Below, in pieces: positions 18,786-28,647 of a DNA stretch of 64,000 nt (position 1 is the stretch's first letter; each line of letters starts with the position of its first letter). Under the pieces are notes generated by a model. It had not been told where the DNA came from and made no database searches. It was given only the letters and a program-made list of their open reading frames with translations. Position numbers and translations under genes: made by a program. The stretch is from CAZLMW01 sp964560875. Its GTDB lineage: Bacteria; Myxococcota_A; UBA9042. The stretch spans positions 1 through 64,000 of the forward strand of contig CAZLMW010000033.1 in the NCBI GenBank assembly GCA_964560875.1, given 5' to 3'.

Positions 18786-21700
18786 CTAGTTCACCTTGGC
18801 GAACCAATTCGCCAGGTAGTCGTACAGCCCGATCTCGACGCGGTAGGTACCGCCCGAGACCGTGCCGCTCGTCCATCCCGCACCGAGCGAACCGGTCGCC
18901 CCACGGTTTCCGGCCTGCCCGTCGAGGACACCGCTGCCAAACCCGCCGCTAAAGCCGGTGGCTGCGCATCCCTCGTCGGTCGTGCCGTCACAATCGTCGT
19001 CTTTGGCGTCGCACTGCTCTTTGTAAACGGGCACCACCTCGCCGAGGCATTTGCCGGCGCTGCCGTCTTTGTTGCAGGTCAACTTGCCGCCCTTGCAGTT
19101 GCCGACGTCCTTGGTGCCCTTCTTGCCGGTGTAGCAAGGCTGCTCGGTGTTGCTCAGGACCTTGTATTTGCAGCCCGACTTGGGGTCGCAACTGTCTTGC
19201 GTGCAGGGGTTGACGTCGTCGCAGCCGAGGGGTTTGTAGCTGCACTTTTGGGTCGTCGTGTTGCAGTCCTCGACCGTGCAGGCGTCGCCGTCGTTGCAGT
19301 CGAAAACGGCCTTGCAGGTCGGCCGTGGCATGTCGAACTTGGCGATCGGCACGAACTTGGCGAGCTCGCTCAACCACGGTGACCCATGCAGCGCCACTGC
19401 CCGGTCGGGTGAACCCGCGCCGGATACGTCGGTCGTCTTGATGATGATGGCGACGCCGACGTTCTTTTCGTTCTTGGTGAAGCCCGTCGCCTTGGCTTCG
19501 TACAGCCCGCCGCCGTAGTGAACCGCTTCGACGACGGCGCCGAACTTGGTGGCTTTGCTCGACGCGAGCTTCTTACCGACGGTCCACTTCACCTGGTCGT
19601 TGAGCTTGAAGCCGACCTCGAAATAGACCTTGTTCTGCTTCATCGACGGGTTTTCGAGCTTGTCGCCGAGCTTGGCCGTGATCCGCAGGGTGCCCGCGAG
19701 GTTGCCCGGGGAGCTGGCCGCGACCGTCGCGAACCGGAATTTGCCCGCCAACACACGCAGCAAATAGACCGCGTCGCGCACCTCGATGACGCCGTTGCCA
19801 TCCGCGTCGAGCTCCTTTTTCTGGAACGGCTGCAGCTCGGCGTCGGTGATGAGCTGGGCCAGGTACTGCAGCGTGTAGCTGACGTCGCCGACCTCGAACT
19901 CGCAGTTGCCGTTGGCGTTGCCGCGGAAGTCGCTGGGCTTCTTGCCGTTGGCGCACTCGGGGTCCTTGACGCCAGCTCCAGCGACGATGGTGCGCGTCTG
20001 TCCGGGCTTGAGCTCGGCCCCGATGGCCGTCTGCGGCTTGTTGTTGTCGAGCAGCTTGGTGATGAAGCCGCCGATGGGCGTCTCGGTCTTGCTGCCCTTC
20101 TTGATGCCCGTGAACGTCAGCACCGCGATCTCGAGCTGGCTGCCGGCGCGCTTGGTGCCGACCTTGGCTGCCGCGACGAGGTGGACCTTGCCGGGCGGGT
20201 CATTGACCGTGATCTCGAACTGTCCGCCGGGCCAGTGCTTGCCAGTTTTGCCGCTCACTGCCGCGATGACGTCCTTGTCGTAGGTGATGGTGGTGTCGAC
20301 CGCGCCGATCGGCTTGCCGCCGGTGTTGACGCGCACGGGCATCACGAACTTCTGCCCCGGTTTGACATCGGGATGGGCCACGCCGGACGTGTTGCCGAGG
20401 TCCACATCACCCACGTCGGGCAACAGGTTGGGCGCGGTCTTGCTCGAGCCCTTGACCTTGGACTGCCTTGCGGTGGCCGTGAGCGTGACCAGGCGGTTGT
20501 GGTTGTCGTGCAGCCGGGCGAGACCGGTCTTGGCGTCGATCGACACGACCTTCGGGTGGCTGCTCGAGAAGGTGAGCAGCTTGGGCAGCGACAGCGCGTT
20601 GGTGAAGACGGTGCCGTCCTCGAACGTCGCTTGGACTTTCATCTGCGCGGCGCCCCCATTTGCCTGACCTGGCAGCGTTTTGATGCCGAGGAACGTGCCC
20701 GGGAACGTCGTCTTGAGCGACTTGACGAGCACCGCCTTGTTGGAAACCGTCACCGTCAGCGGCCCGGACATCGCCTGGTCGAAGCTGCCGACCACGTCGA
20801 CTTTGCGTTGCTTGCCGTCGTTGGGCGAGATGACGGACACATCGCGCCCCGAAAACGACAGCGTCTGGCTATTGGATTTGCCCGTGCCCGTCTTGCCGTT
20901 GAGCTTGAACGTGCCCGACTCGTAGCTCGCGAACGACGTCTGGCCGCGCGTCGAGACGTCGATGACATGCCCGTCGGTGAGCACGCTTCGCAGGTCCATG
21001 CGGATGCGCTGCCACGTGTCGGTCTTCGCGATGGGGCTGATGGTCGTCTTGCTGACGTTGTGCGAACCCGGGAACGTCGGTAGCGGATGCGCGTCGATGG
21101 TGAACTTCTCGTGCTTGACGATGTTGACGGTCGCCTTGACCACGATGGACTTGGCTTGCTTGAAGCCGACCGTCAGCGCCGCCTTGCCGACTCCCTTGCC
21201 GGTCGGGATGACGCGCACCTTGATCGGGCTGCCGTCCTTGCCCTTGGTGACCTTGACCTCGAACAGGTCGCTGGGATCGCCGGTCTTGTCGTCGTACAGC
21301 GTGCGTTTATCGAGCGTGACGTCCTTGCTGCTGCCGTCGCCATACTTGAGCACGACCGACAAACCGCTGTCGTTGGCCACACCGGCTGTCGCGGCCTGAT
21401 CGGACGGCTGCCACGAGATGCGCGGCTGCTGGACCTTGAGCTCGGCTGACTTCGGCGGCGGGAGCTTGACGAAGATGTCGGCCAGGCCCGTCGCGAGCGC
21501 CTTATCGCAGACCTTCCAGCGCGCCCGGAGCAGCTTGCCTTCGCCGCTGCCGACCGCTGTGACGAGCAGCTTCTTGGTGTGCGCCTCGATCACCGCGTCG
21601 TCGAGGCTGTCGATGGTCACGCCCGTCGCGAGATCGATCGCCATACGCGTCTTGTCGGACAGCTTCGCCCAGGCGAGCACGTCGGCGGTCGCGAACTCGG

Positions 21701-24700
21701 CAAAGAGCTTCTGTTCGAGGGCGGCGTTGGCTTTGGTCGCCTTGCCGATGGCCAACGCGGTGGCTGGGATCGGGGTGACGGACGCCTTCATGCCGGTCGC
21801 AGCCACGACCGCAAGGTCTTCTACCTTCACCGCATTGTTGTCGACCGTGACGTCGACTTTCGCGAGCTGCTTGAGCTTGCCCGACGCGCTGATGGTGGCT
21901 GTGCCCGGCTTCAGGCCAACCAGCCGTTTGCCCTTGCCGATCGGGGCGTTGACGACATTGACGACCTTGGTGTCGTCGCTCTCGACGGTGACATATTCGT
22001 CGACCCGCGCCGTGATGGTCGTCCCCGCGGACTTGAAGGTGGCCTCGACGAGGACGTCGGCGCGCTGAAACCGTGGCGCCTTGGTCTTGCAGTCCGCGAA
22101 CCAGCCCGTGACCGGTGACAACGTCTTGTCGGACGCGGTCAGCTTGAAGAACTGCGGATGCCAAACGGTGACGGGAACGCTTGTAGACTCGAGTCCAGCG
22201 GTCACGTTGATGAAGATCTTCGCGCCCTTGGATTCGTTTCCGTCGAGCACCCAGCGGCAGCTGGGATCGGTGGTGACGACCGTGCCGTCGGGCGACTTGC
22301 AGGAAGCCGTCACGGTCTTGTCGGGCCCGACCGTGCGCGCCTGCTTGGCGATGATCGGGTAGCGGAGAGTTTTGCCGTCGAGGATGGACGTGTTGAAGGC
22401 TTCCGCTTTGGTCGTGTACGCGTAGACGCCGCGGATCGGGTTGGCCGCGACCACGACTTCCCCGGACTCAGCGGTGCCCTTGGGGCCTCGAACACGCGCG
22501 GCGGTGCCCTTGGTGACCAGCGGCACGTTCTGCACGTTGAACATGCCGCGGATCGTGCCGCTCATCGCGCCCTTGGTGCCCGGGTTCGCCCCGCTCTTCA
22601 TGCGGACGGTCAGGTTGGCGAGCAGCACCTTGCCGGTGACTTTCGTGTTGGCGACGCCGTTCTTGCGCACGCCGACGAGCAGGATTTGGTTGTTTTTGAC
22701 GTTCTTCTGGGCGTCGTAAAGCGACGACGTGTTCACCGCGTCGATCGACACCACCTTCGGGTCGTAGGCGAGCTCGACATCGAACGATTCGAGCGGCTGA
22801 CCGGTCGTGTACGCGTAGACAGGCACCACAAATGACGTTCCGGGCAAGCGCGGACCCAGTGGGATGGTGAGCTCGACGCCGTTGGCGGGCGCGGCCGAGA
22901 ACAGCGGTGTGCCGTGCAGCGTGACCACCGTGGAGCCGTTGGGTGGCAGGTTTGGCGCTTCCAGCCAGGCGGTCGCTTTGCCGGACTTGCCGAGCACAAA
23001 CCAGCTTGCCGGCACGCTGGCGGCGACGTCGCAGATGCCGTTGGCGTTGGGGGAGCAGCTGGCCGTGACGTCTTTTTGCCCCGTTTTCTGCAGCCTCAGC
23101 GTGACCGAGGACGAGGCAACTTGTGGGCGGCCCTTGGCGTCGCGGACCCGGGCCAGGGCGCGGACGATGCGCTGGTCATGCCACACCTCGTGGGTGCGGA
23201 CGATGCCGCGCAGCGAGTCGATGGGTTCCTTGCGTGCGCGGAAGTCGGCGATAGCGGACAGCGGGCCGGACTGCGCCGTGACGCGACCGTTGGTTCCAGG
23301 CGGCTCCTTGGCGAGCGCGGCGAGGGTCTGGTCGTAGGTGCCGTTGTTGCGGTCGACCGAGGTGCCAGCGAGCAGTCCGGGGCCGGTCGCCGAAACCGAG
23401 AAATGGACCTCTGCGTCGCCGAGGCACACGCCGCAATCCTGCTTGCAGATGCCGCAGTTTTCGCCCTGGCTGCACACGTTGTCGCCGCAGTTGCCCGGGC
23501 AGATCCACTTGCCTGGCTTGCACGCGGCCGCTTGGCAGAAGTCGTTGGACGTGCACTTGTTGTTGTCGTCGCACTTGCTGCCCGCCTGGACGGGGATGTG
23601 CGTGCAGCCCTTGAGCTGATCACAAGCGTCGGATGTGCAGCCGTTTGCGTCGTCGCACGACTTCGCGCCGCCGCCCGCGCACTTGCCACCCTTGCAGGCG
23701 TCGCCGACCGAGCACTGGTTGCCGTCATCGCAGGGCTTGGAATCCGCCCCGGCCTTGGCCGCGCACTTGCCGTTGGTGATGTCGCAGAAGTCCTTGGTGC
23801 ACGGGTCACTGTCGTCGCAGACTTTGTTGGTACCGCCCGCGCAGCCGCCCCCGAGGCAGGAATCGTTCGCCGTACACGGGTTGCCATCGTCGCAGGTCGC
23901 GCCGTCCTGTTTGCCCTTGCAGCCCTTGTCGAGCACGCACTTGCCGGACACACATTTGCCGTTGACCCCGCACTTGAGCCCGTCGTTCTTGTTGTTGTGC
24001 CCGCATTTGCCGGTCGCGGCCGCGCATGAATCGATCGTGCACGCGTTGCCATCGTCGCAATCGATCAGCTTGGCGGGTTTGCATTTGCCGCCGCTGCACA
24101 CGTCGCCGGACGTGCACTTGTCGCCGTCGTCGCACGTGGCGCCCACCGCGAGCGCGTCGTTGATGCACTTGGCGGTCTTGAGGTCGCACGAGTCCTTGGT
24201 GCACGGATTGCCGTCATCGCACGACTTCTTCTGCCCGCCTGCGCACACGCCCGCGATGCAGGTGGTGCCGGTGGAGCAGGCGTCGTTGTCGTCACACACC
24301 ATGCCGGGCTGGTTGTTGTGTTTGCAGCCGTCGGCGGGTTTGCACGAGTCCTTGGTGCACGGGTTGCCGTCGTTGCAGTTGGTCGCCGGCCCGCCTTTGC
24401 ACGTCCCCTTACCGGACCCGCCGGGGTCGAGGCCGCATGCGTCCTTGGTCGTGCACTTGTTGTTGTCGTCGCACTTGCTGCCCCCGACGTCGTTGTCGAT
24501 GACGCACTCGCCGGTCGCCTTGATGCAGGACGACTTGTTGCAGCCTGTCTTGTCGCAGACGACCTTGGAGCCGGACGAGATCACGCACTTGCCGGCGGCG
24601 TCGCATGTCAGCGTACCGTTGCACTTGTCGTTGTCGTCGAGCTTGGCGCAGTCGGCGTCCGACTTGCACTTGCAGTCGCCCTGGCCGCCCGCGCACTTGC

Positions 24701-26561
24701 CGTCCTTGCATGAATCGCCCTTGGTGCAGGGGTTGCCGTCGTCGCACGTCGTCGCGGCGCCCGGCGGATAAACGCAGCCCTTCGCCGCGTCGCACGCATC
24801 CTTGGTGCAGATATTGCCGTCAGCGCAGACCTTGGCGACGCCGAGCTTGCACTTGCCGCCGCCGCATACGTCGCCCACGGTGCACGCGTCGCCGTCGCTG
24901 CAGGGCGAGGTGTTGTTGACGTACAGACAGCCGTCCTTGCCGCCCTGGGCACCGGTTGGGTCGCACGTGTCGTTGGTGCACGGGTTGCCGTCATCGCACA
25001 CGGGGGCTTTGCCGCCGGGCGGTACGCAGGAGCCCTTCTGGCACGTCGTCTTGGTGGTACACGCGTTGCCGTCGTCGCAGATGTTGCCGTCTTTTTCGAC
25101 CTGGACGGCGCACTTGCCCTTGTCGCAAACGGCGGCCGCGCAAACGCCGCTGCCGGGGCAGTCCTTGCCGGTCTTGCAACACTTGGCGCCGGGTTTGTTC
25201 TCACATTGACCGCAGCCGTCGGGGCCGCCGCACAGGTCGGTTGTGCACGGATCACCGTCGTCGCAATCGCTGGCTTTGGCGCACTCGGCAGGCGCGGGCT
25301 TGTGCTCACAGGCGTTGGCGCTTGTGCAGAAGTCGATGGTCGCGCACTTGCCGTCGTCGCAGTCCTTGGCCTCTTTGCAGCAGCTCTTGCCGGCGGCGAC
25401 GAAGACGCACTTGCCCTTCACGCCGTCGCAAGCGTCGAGCGTGCAGGGGTCGTCGTCCTTGCAGGTATGCTCGTCGAGGTTGCCGTCGCAGTCGTTGTCG
25501 ATGCCGTCGCAGACCTCGTCGGTGATTGTCGTGGGGGCGGTGCAGAGCGAAATCGCGCCGACCTGGCAGGTGCGCTTGCCCGTGCAGCTGATCTTCTTGC
25601 CGTCTTTGTCCAAGGCGTTGTTGGTGCAGTTGGTTGTCAGCTTGTTGGCGAGTCCGTGGGCTGTGCAGCTGCAGGTGCCGGGCCATGAACCGCCGCTGAC
25701 CGCCGGCACACACTGCTTGCTGAACCCGCCTTCGACCGAGATTGTCGACTCGCAGACGAAGCCCTTGGCGCAATCGGTGGTCTTTGCGCACGCGACGCCG
25801 CAGAACGACCCGAAGCTGAGGCCGTGCAGCACGCACTTGTTGGACTTGGCGGCCTGCCCGCCGGCGCCGACACACTGGCTATCAGTCGTACAGGGATCGC
25901 AGGCCTGTCGGTCCGCAGCGACGCAGACTGTGACCAGCGCGTCGGTCAACTGGACGTCTTTGCACGTCTCGGTGATGTCGCACTGCTTGCCGCCGGCAAA
26001 ACAGGGCTTGGCGCAAGCCCGCTGGGTGCCGTTGAGCACGCACAGGCCGATGTTGCATTCGTTGTGCTTGGTGCATGGGCAGCCACTGCCCCCAGGGCAC
26101 GAGGTACCGAACGCATCGTTGTCAAAACCGTCGGCGGTCGCCGTCGTCTCGGGTCCGTCTGCACCGTCCGCGGCATCGTCCACCGCGGCGTCACTTGCTT
26201 CGGCGTCGACCACCACTGCGCCTGCGTCGTCCACGCCACCGTCAACGCCGGCATCGACAACCTGTCCCGTATCGACCGCGGTCGTCCCGCTGTCCACCGG
26301 ACCCGAATCCGTCGCCGCTGGGATGTCGGGCAGGCCGATGCCGCCGCCTGCGTCGTCTTTGCCCGTGTCTTTTTCAGCCAGCCCATCGACGATGACGCCA
26401 GCGTCCTGGTCGTCGAGCGGGTCGATTTCTTCGCCGGCGTCGCTCGGGCGCGTCGAACAATTGGACAGCAGCGCGACGGCCACCAAACTCAGGACAAACA
26501 TCCCCACCGCGCGGCGGGGGCCACGTCGCTCGCTCAAGCCGGTCCTTGCGAACACCGGCAT
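18786..26561 (-). CDS. large Cys-rich lipoprotein with cohesin-like and dockerin-like domains (2,591 aa)
   Basis: The start is the ATG at 26561, preceded by TAGGAG with 5-nt spacing; longer frames lack a ribosome site. Residues 1-34 are a lipoprotein signal with Cys35 (LLSNC; Asn before Cys is unusual). An Asp/Ala/Gly linker runs to about 160. Residues about 350-360 carry a MopE-like CDGIDNDCDGNLDE motif, then about 18 modules of the CDDGNPCTKDSCD type to about 1,050. Two cohesin-like beta domains (ESFDVELAYDPKVVSID near 1,260; GAVDTTITYDKDVIAAV near 2,090) flank Ig-like sequence near 1,450-1,580. Residues about 2,210-2,272 have two dockerin-like EF-hand segments (second: DADGNGVIEVRDAVYLL). 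Two more CDDG modules and CDAKDDDCDGTTDEGC precede the C-terminus. Probably a membrane-anchored scaffold; being directly upstream of the giant secreted protein suggests they act together, which is inference. Confidence 0.88.
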   Translation of the reverse strand: MPVFARTGLSERRGPRRAVGMFVLSLVAVALLSNCSTRPSDAGEEIDPLDDQDAGVIVDGLAEKDTGKDDAGGGIGLPDIPAATDSGPVDSGTTAVDTGQVVDAGVDGGVDDAGAVVVDAEASDAAVDDAADGADGPETTATADGFDNDAFGTSCPGGSGCPCTKHNECNIGLCVLNGTQRACAKPCFAGGKQCDITETCKDVQLTDALVTVCVAADRQACDPCTTDSQCVGAGGQAAKSNKCVLHGLSFGSFCGVACAKTTDCAKGFVCESTISVEGGFSKQCVPAVSGGSWPGTCSCTAHGLANKLTTNCTNNALDKDGKKISCTGKRTCQVGAISLCTAPTTITDEVCDGIDNDCDGNLDEHTCKDDDPCTLDACDGVKGKCVFVAAGKSCCKEAKDCDDGKCATIDFCTSANACEHKPAPAECAKASDCDDGDPCTTDLCGGPDGCGQCENKPGAKCCKTGKDCPGSGVCAAAVCDKGKCAVQVEKDGNICDDGNACTTKTTCQKGSCVPPGGKAPVCDDGNPCTNDTCDPTGAQGGKDGCLYVNNTSPCSDGDACTVGDVCGGGKCKLGVAKVCADGNICTKDACDAAKGCVYPPGAATTCDDGNPCTKGDSCKDGKCAGGQGDCKCKSDADCAKLDDNDKCNGTLTCDAAGKCVISSGSKVVCDKTGCNKSSCIKATGECVIDNDVGGSKCDDNNKCTTKDACGLDPGGSGKGTCKGGPATNCNDGNPCTKDSCKPADGCKHNNQPGMVCDDNDACSTGTTCIAGVCAGGQKKSCDDGNPCTKDSCDLKTAKCINDALAVGATCDDGDKCTSGDVCSGGKCKPAKLIDCDDGNACTIDSCAAATGKCGHNNKNDGLKCGVNGKCVSGKCVLDKGCKGKQDGATCDDGNPCTANDSCLGGGCAGGTNKVCDDSDPCTKDFCDITNGKCAAKAGADSKPCDDGNQCSVGDACKGGKCAGGGAKSCDDANGCTSDACDQLKGCTHIPVQAGSKCDDNNKCTSNDFCQAAACKPGKWICPGNCGDNVCSQGENCGICKQDCGVCLGDAEVHFSVSATGPGLLAGTSVDRNNGTYDQTLAALAKEPPGTNGRVTAQSGPLSAIADFRARKEPIDSLRGIVRTHEVWHDQRIVRALARVRDAKGRPQVASSSVTLRLQKTGQKDVTASCSPNANGICDVAASVPASWFVLGKSGKATAWLEAPNLPPNGSTVVTLHGTPLFSAAPANGVELTIPLGPRLPGTSFVVPVYAYTTGQPLESFDVELAYDPKVVSIDAVNTSSLYDAQKNVKNNQILLVGVRKNGVANTKVTGKVLLANLTVRMKSGANPGTKGAMSGTIRGMFNVQNVPLVTKGTAARVRGPKGTAESGEVVVAANPIRGVYAYTTKAEAFNTSILDGKTLRYPIIAKQARTVGPDKTVTASCKSPDGTVVTTDPSCRWVLDGNESKGAKIFINVTAGLESTSVPVTVWHPQFFKLTASDKTLSPVTGWFADCKTKAPRFQRADVLVEATFKSAGTTITARVDEYVTVESDDTKVVNVVNAPIGKGKRLVGLKPGTATISASGKLKQLAKVDVTVDNNAVKVEDLAVVAATGMKASVTPIPATALAIGKATKANAALEQKLFAEFATADVLAWAKLSDKTRMAIDLATGVTIDSLDDAVIEAHTKKLLVTAVGSGEGKLLRARWKVCDKALATGLADIFVKLPPPKSAELKVQQPRISWQPSDQAATAGVANDSGLSVVLKYGDGSSKDVTLDKRTLYDDKTGDPSDLFEVKVTKGKDGSPIKVRVIPTGKGVGKAALTVGFKQAKSIVVKATVNIVKHEKFTIDAHPLPTFPGSHNVSKTTISPIAKTDTWQRIRMDLRSVLTDGHVIDVSTRGQTSFASYESGTFKLNGKTGTGKSNSQTLSFSGRDVSVISPNDGKQRKVDVVGSFDQAMSGPLTVTVSNKAVLVKSLKTTFPGTFLGIKTLPGQANGGAAQMKVQATFEDGTVFTNALSLPKLLTFSSSHPKVVSIDAKTGLARLHDNHNRLVTLTATARQSKVKGSSKTAPNLLPDVGDVDLGNTSGVAHPDVKPGQKFVMPVRVNTGGKPIGAVDTTITYDKDVIAAVSGKTGKHWPGGQFEITVNDPPGKVHLVAAAKVGTKRAGSQLEIAVLTFTGIKKGSKTETPIGGFITKLLDNNKPQTAIGAELKPGQTRTIVAGAGVKDPECANGKKPSDFRGNANGNCEFEVGDVSYTLQYLAQLITDAELQPFQKKELDADGNGVIEVRDAVYLLRVLAGKFRFATVAASSPGNLAGTLRITAKLGDKLENPSMKQNKVYFEVGFKLNDQVKWTVGKKLASSKATKFGAVVEAVHYGGGLYEAKATGFTKNEKNVGVAIIIKTTDVSGAGSPDRAVALHGSPWLSELAKFVPIAKFDMPRPTCKAVFDCNDGDACTVEDCNTTTQKCSYKPLGCDDVNPCTQDSCDPKSGCKYKVLSNTEQPCYTGKKGTKDVGNCKGGKLTCNKDGSAGKCLGEVVPVYKEQCDAKDDDCDGTTDEGCAATGFSGGFGSGVLDGQAGNRGATGSLGAGWTSGTVSGGTYRVEIGLYDYLANWFAKVN

Positions 26562-26669
26562 GCACACTCCTACGCGCATTCTTGTCGCGTGCAGGCGCGT
26601 TGAATTGCCCGCCCTGTGATTCAGGCGAGGCGGAAGAGGTAGGGGGACGGGCACGAGACGCGCGCCGCG

Positions 26670-26698
26670 ATTGTACTAACCCGAATATTGGCTGCCTA
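26670..26698 (-). promoter_or_regulatory. candidate sigma-70-type promoter for the 23-kb surface operon
   Basis: Reading leftward, TAGGCA (26693-26698) and TACAAT (26670-26675) are separated by 17 bp, matching 4/6 and 5/6 of the consensus hexamers, in the locally most AT-rich stretch. Transcription would begin near 26663, about 100 nt before the lipoprotein start. Sequence match only. Confidence 0.35.
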
Positions 26699-26838
26699 CA
26701 CCGAGTTGTAACGGCACGAATTTGCAGCGCTAATACACGCGCGACAAGACCAATCGTCTCGCGGCCAAACGCGTTTCAGCGCGCGTGTTTCAGAAAGATA
26801 CGCTGATCGCAAAATGCGACGTTCCAACGTCTCACCCG

Positions 26839-28479
26839 CTACCGTAGATCCTTCCATTCGTCCGCAACGGCGCGGATTCGTGGAGGCATTGTGTTGCTAC
26901 GGGTGGCGCGCTTGATCGGCCATCGCCAGGACTTGTCTCGGGCAGCTGCTGCGGCGCCCATCTCCGACCCGTCCACGGGCGGCGGGGGCGGCGGATACGC
27001 CTTCGTAAACGTCGACAGGTGGAGGTGATGATGGTGGTGAAAATACCAACCTGCGCCGCCGTTTTTGACCTCGTAGGCGAGCCGCGATTTGGCCGCTTTC
27101 GCCACGCTCTTGCGGATCAGGTTCGTGTTCGCGAGGTGGTCGAGGTACTTGATGAGGTGCGGGGCGATTTTGCCATCAACTCCGATGACCCGGGTGCGCG
27201 ACGACGCGGCGAGCTTGGCGATGAACAATGCGGACCGCGGCACGTCGAGAGCCACCGGCTCTCCCACACAGTGGTAGGCGTTCTTGCCGTTGTCGGTGTA
27301 CTTGCAGACCGGTCGCAGCTTGTTGTCCTTCGTGTTCAGTTGGTAGTAGGCGATGTCGATGTCGCGGCCAAAGTCGTGCGTCGACTTGGGGTGGCGCAGC
27401 TGCCCGCTTGACGTCTTGGGCGTGCTGCCGTCCGCCATGCTCATGTCGCCGAGCCCGAGCGGTGGCCGGCCCGGCATCATGCAGTTGACCGACCCGGCGG
27501 CGTATTTCACCAGCATCGTGGTGTCGTGGCGCAAGTAGCTCAGCTTCGTGCCGTGGGTGACGATGTAGTCCTTGTGGTTGAAGGGCGTGAAGAGCTCGAG
27601 CTTCTTGCAGGCAGTGTTGCCCTCTGTGCAATCCCGCGGCGGCAGGTCCTTGCAGCGATGCGGCCCGGTGCACTTGGCGTATTCGAGCTTGCACTTGTCG
27701 TTGCACGCGAGCTTTCCGCCGTCATAGCCAAACGCAGCGCACGAGAGGTTGTCGAGGTCGGCGCCGTCGCACTCTTCGCCCGGTGCAAGCTCACCATCGC
27801 CGCACACCGCGGGCTTGTCGGTGGTGCAGTAGTGGTAGTCGCCGTCGCTGGCTTTGCTGCACACCAGGTTGTCCGGGCACGACGGGTTGGCGGGCGAACA
27901 CATGAATCCGCAAATCGCCTTGCCGCCCTGCACCTTGAAAGCACAGGTCGCGCCCGCTGGCGGACCTTTGCAGTGGCCGTCAACCGTGCAGTTCTTGGTG
28001 CAATAGCCGACGTCGGTGCCCTTCTCGGTGAACAGGATGCAGGTCAGGCCCGCGCCGCAATCCGGAAACGGCCCGCCGCAGCGCTGACCGAACTTCGCGG
28101 GTGAACAATCGGACGTGTCGAACACGCATTTGCCGGAACACCCGAGCTCGCCGGTCGGATAGTTGAAGTCACCGCAGTTCTTGCCGCCGAGTTTGTCGCC
28201 GTCGCACTGCTCGCCCGGATCGATCTTGCCGTTGCCGCAAGGATTTGGGGGCGGCCCTGCGTCGACCGGGCCGACGTCAACCTGCGTGGCGCTGTCCCCG
28301 GTGGCTTCTGTGTCGGCGGCTTCAGTATCGGCGGCGTCCGCGACCGTATCCGTCGTGGCAAGGGGCTGGCCGTTGTTGGCGGCGGTGTCGTTGTTGGCGC
28401 AGGCGGGCTGCATGACAAGCAGCACCACAATCGCGTGAAAAAGCGGCGTAACGTGCGAGTTCGATGAGCGATGGATCAT
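26839..28479 (-). CDS. lipoprotein with Cys-rich modules and M15/M74-like murein endopeptidase domain
   Basis: GGGAGG lies 5 nt before the ATG, so the 546-aa start is well supported. The N-terminus is a lipoprotein signal ending VMQPAC, followed by a Thr/Asp/Ala linker to about residue 78. Residues about 80-270 hold two modules of the CGNGKIDPGEQCDG type (also CGDGELAPGEECDG) and other disulfide-rich sequence. The C-terminal 250 residues look like a LAS-family metallopeptidase of the MepA type: HDFGRDID supplies an HxxGxxxD zinc motif and HHHHHLHLS near the end supplies the HxH motif. It would cut peptidoglycan cross-links at the cell envelope. Its promoter must lie in the 168-bp gap shared with the divergent membrane gene at 28648. 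Peptidase assignment rests on these motifs and is moderately sure. Confidence 0.8.
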   Translation of the reverse strand: MIHRSSNSHVTPLFHAIVVLLVMQPACANNDTAANNGQPLATTDTVADAADTEAADTEATGDSATQVDVGPVDAGPPPNPCGNGKIDPGEQCDGDKLGGKNCGDFNYPTGELGCSGKCVFDTSDCSPAKFGQRCGGPFPDCGAGLTCILFTEKGTDVGYCTKNCTVDGHCKGPPAGATCAFKVQGGKAICGFMCSPANPSCPDNLVCSKASDGDYHYCTTDKPAVCGDGELAPGEECDGADLDNLSCAAFGYDGGKLACNDKCKLEYAKCTGPHRCKDLPPRDCTEGNTACKKLELFTPFNHKDYIVTHGTKLSYLRHDTTMLVKYAAGSVNCMMPGRPPLGLGDMSMADGSTPKTSSGQLRHPKSTHDFGRDIDIAYYQLNTKDNKLRPVCKYTDNGKNAYHCVGEPVALDVPRSALFIAKLAASSRTRVIGVDGKIAPHLIKYLDHLANTNLIRKSVAKAAKSRLAYEVKNGGAGWYFHHHHHLHLSTFTKAYPPPPPPVDGSEMGAAAAARDKSWRWPIKRATRSNTMPPRIRAVADEWKDLR

Positions 28480-28527
28480 GCAGGCCTCCCGGCGCGGCGC
28501 GGAATACTCAGGGTGGCTCGTGGGGTC

Positions 28528-28602
28528 AAGTCGTAATCCGGTTCGATCGGAGTTCGCGGGGCGCGAGGGGTCCGACTTCCAATCGGGCCTGAAGTCGTAA
28601 TC
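28528..28602. repeat. 11-bp direct repeat in a divergent promoter region
   Basis: AAGTCGTAATC occurs at 28528-28538 and 28592-28602, 64 bp apart, in the gap between two divergent genes. An imperfect inverted pair (CGATCGGAGTTCG and CGATTGGAAGTCGG) lies between them. This could be an operator; no regulator is linked to it. Confidence 0.25.
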
Positions 28603-28647
28603 GCATTCATGCCTTGCGCCGGGATCGATTCCCTCGTATCCAGCCCC

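Noticed and set aside
19518..21083. 521-codon plus-strand frame opposite the scaffold lipoprotein
   Set aside because: Third-position bias belongs to the minus strand; no recognisable domain or export signal.
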